Positions 5,420 through 6,274 of a DNA stretch of 6,274 nt are shown one piece after another. The translations under genes were made by a program, and so were the position numbers. The notes beneath the pieces were generated by a model. That model ran no database searches. It had not been told where the DNA came from and saw only the letters and a program-made list of their open reading frames with translations. How positions within the stretch are numbered: the stretch's first letter is position 1; the number at the start of each line of letters is the position of its first letter. Origin of the DNA: Rhodospirillaceae bacterium (lineage in GTDB: Bacteria; Pseudomonadota; Alphaproteobacteria; UBA11136); assembly GCA_018663165.1 (NCBI GenBank), contig JABJES010000103.1:1-6274 (forward strand), written 5' to 3'.

Positions 5420-6274
5420 TTAAGGGGCCGGATTATTGTTTTGCTCTGGTGTGCCCAGGGCGTCAATGCGGTCCTTCAGCGCCACGCGGCCTTTAGATTC
5501 AACAGGAATAAGCGCGTAAAGCCGACTCCACAAAGCGCTCGCGCGGGCGTTCTCACCGCCTTGAACGGCGGCCAGACCTGAAAACCACAGGGCCTCGCCA
5601 TTTTCGGGCTCGATTGTTAAAACCCGCTCAAACATCGCCGCCGCCGGTAAAGGCACCACCATATCGGGGCTTCCCTCCGGCGTTGCCATGACGGAGATGA
5701 AGGTCGCGTGATCGGCGAGCAGCCCCGCATCATCGGGGAAGTGTTCGCGTCCACGAAGATAGGCAGCCTGCGCTTCTTCGGCGCGATCAAGCACCAGATA
5801 CGAGCGCGCCAACATGCGCCAGGCCTTCGGATCGCCGGGTCCGGTTTCGAGTTTCTGGGCGAGCTGGGCGACCATGCCCTCGATCTGGGCGGTGTCGACA
5901 GCAGGGCTCAATGCACTTGCGGCACGCTCTTTTTCACGCTCGGCCAGGGGCAGGTCGGGAATGCCGGGCGATCCGAGCCAGCCGTAAAGCCCAAAAGAGA
6001 GAAGCACTACCCCCAGCACAAGGGCAATTGCTGTGCGGTGGCGAACTGACCCTGGGGGTTTGGCGGCACCGTTTTGTGTTGCTCGGTCATGATCAGCGTC
6101 ACGGTCTGTATCACGGTCTGCAGCGAGCAGGCGGCGCTCGATCTCAATGCGGGCGGCTTCGGCCTCTTTCTCGCTGATCAGGTGGCGTTCAAGGTCGGCC
6201 TTGAGTTCAGTCAGTTGATCGCGATAAACGGCGATATCGTGGCCGCCGCGACCCTTGTTTTCAGTTTCAGTTTC
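5420..6274 (-). CDS. ccmI: Cytochrome c maturation protein CcmI (5' end outside window)
   Basis: This frame has no stop from the right edge to TAA at 5422-5420, giving 284 residues without the N-terminus. CcmI is a membrane apocytochrome c chaperone of the System I (Ccm) pathway; its TPR domain holds the apocytochrome C-terminus for haem attachment. The visible order fits the family. First comes the CcmI head with AVYRDQLTELKADLER and the AARIEIERRLLAAD helix (about residues 15-53 of the visible part). Then come an Asp/Arg-rich linker, a membrane helix (about 81-101, ending GLYGWLGSPGIPDLPLA) and a TPR-like region (about 130-255, with WRMLARSYLVLDRAEEAQAAY). A first membrane helix of about 35-45 residues is presumably beyond the edge. 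A GTG at 6019 lies inside the membrane helix and would wrongly shorten the protein. Other ccm genes would be expected to the right. Confidence 0.9.
   Translation of the reverse strand, partial: ETETENKGRGGHDIAVYRDQLTELKADLERHLISEKEAEAARIEIERRLLAADRDTDRDADHDRATQNGAAKPPGSVRHRTAIALVLGVVLLSFGLYGWLGSPGIPDLPLAEREKERAASALSPAVDTAQIEGMVAQLAQKLETGPGDPKAWRMLARSYLVLDRAEEAQAAYLRGREHFPDDAGLLADHATFISVMATPEGSPDMVVPLPAAAMFERVLTIEPENGEALWFSGLAAVQGGENARASALWSRLYALIPVESKGRVALKDRIDALGTPEQNNNPAP
6099..6122. repeat. Two tandem 12-base copies inside ccmI
   Basis: TCACGGTCTGTA (6099-6110) is followed directly by TCACGGTCTGCA (6111-6122), differing at one base. The unit is four codons long, so it keeps the frame and yields the D-R-D-T-D-R-D linker between the CcmI head and its second membrane helix. 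It probably arose by slippage. Confidence 0.7.
6259..6274. repeat. TTTCAG hexanucleotide repeat at the right edge, inside ccmI
   Basis: TTTCAG occurs at 6259-6264 and 6265-6270, with TTTC at 6271-6274 running into the edge. On the ccmI strand it encodes alternating Glu-Thr residues just after the expected first membrane helix. The full copy number cannot be seen. Confidence 0.6.

Noticed and set aside
5708..6177. Plus-strand open frames opposite ccmI
   Set aside because: The minus frame carries clear CcmI features throughout, so the plus frames are shadows.

Overview
The window looks like ordinary core chromosome of a moderately GC-rich alphaproteobacterium, most likely Rhodospirillales or a relative. 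That placement is inferred from the style of the proteins (a System I CcmI, a YggT next to a possible DUF167 start, PomA/PomB-type stators, a PabB of the 'DLLALH...ERYP' type) and was not tested against any database. There are no transposases, integrases, phage genes or CRISPR arrays. I did not find an undescribed system.

Left part (1-660): on the minus strand, yggT (a small two-helix membrane protein) has a preferred GTG start at 341. Its 3' end appears to overlap the start of a second minus-strand gene that runs off the left edge and may be a DUF167/YggU protein. On the plus strand, a complete tRNA-Ala with anticodon CGC, encoded CCA and the G3-U70 identity pair lies behind a near-consensus sigma-70 promoter. 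A GC-rich hairpin follows it.

Middle (673-2894): a stand-alone CheY-like receiver on the minus strand is divergent from a plus-strand stator pair. The pair, motA/pomA then motB/pomB, carries the residues typical of sodium-driven flagellar motors. The 255-base divergent region holds an inverted repeat placed inside a weak candidate promoter for the receiver gene.

Right part (3033-6274): pabB and pabC overlap by four bases (ATGA). Together they would convert chorismate to p-aminobenzoate for folate synthesis, with an amidotransferase subunit (PabA) encoded elsewhere. pabB probably starts at GTG 3033, behind a good ribosome binding site, and carries PIAGT where E. coli PabB has PIKGT. Convergent with pabC, 12 bases away, is the 3' part of ccmI (cytochrome c maturation). 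It is open to the right edge, so its N-terminus lies outside the window.

The receiver next to the stator genes is suggestive of a motility link, but the sequence alone does not show one. The other neighbours (tRNA, folate, cytochrome c) are unrelated housekeeping functions.
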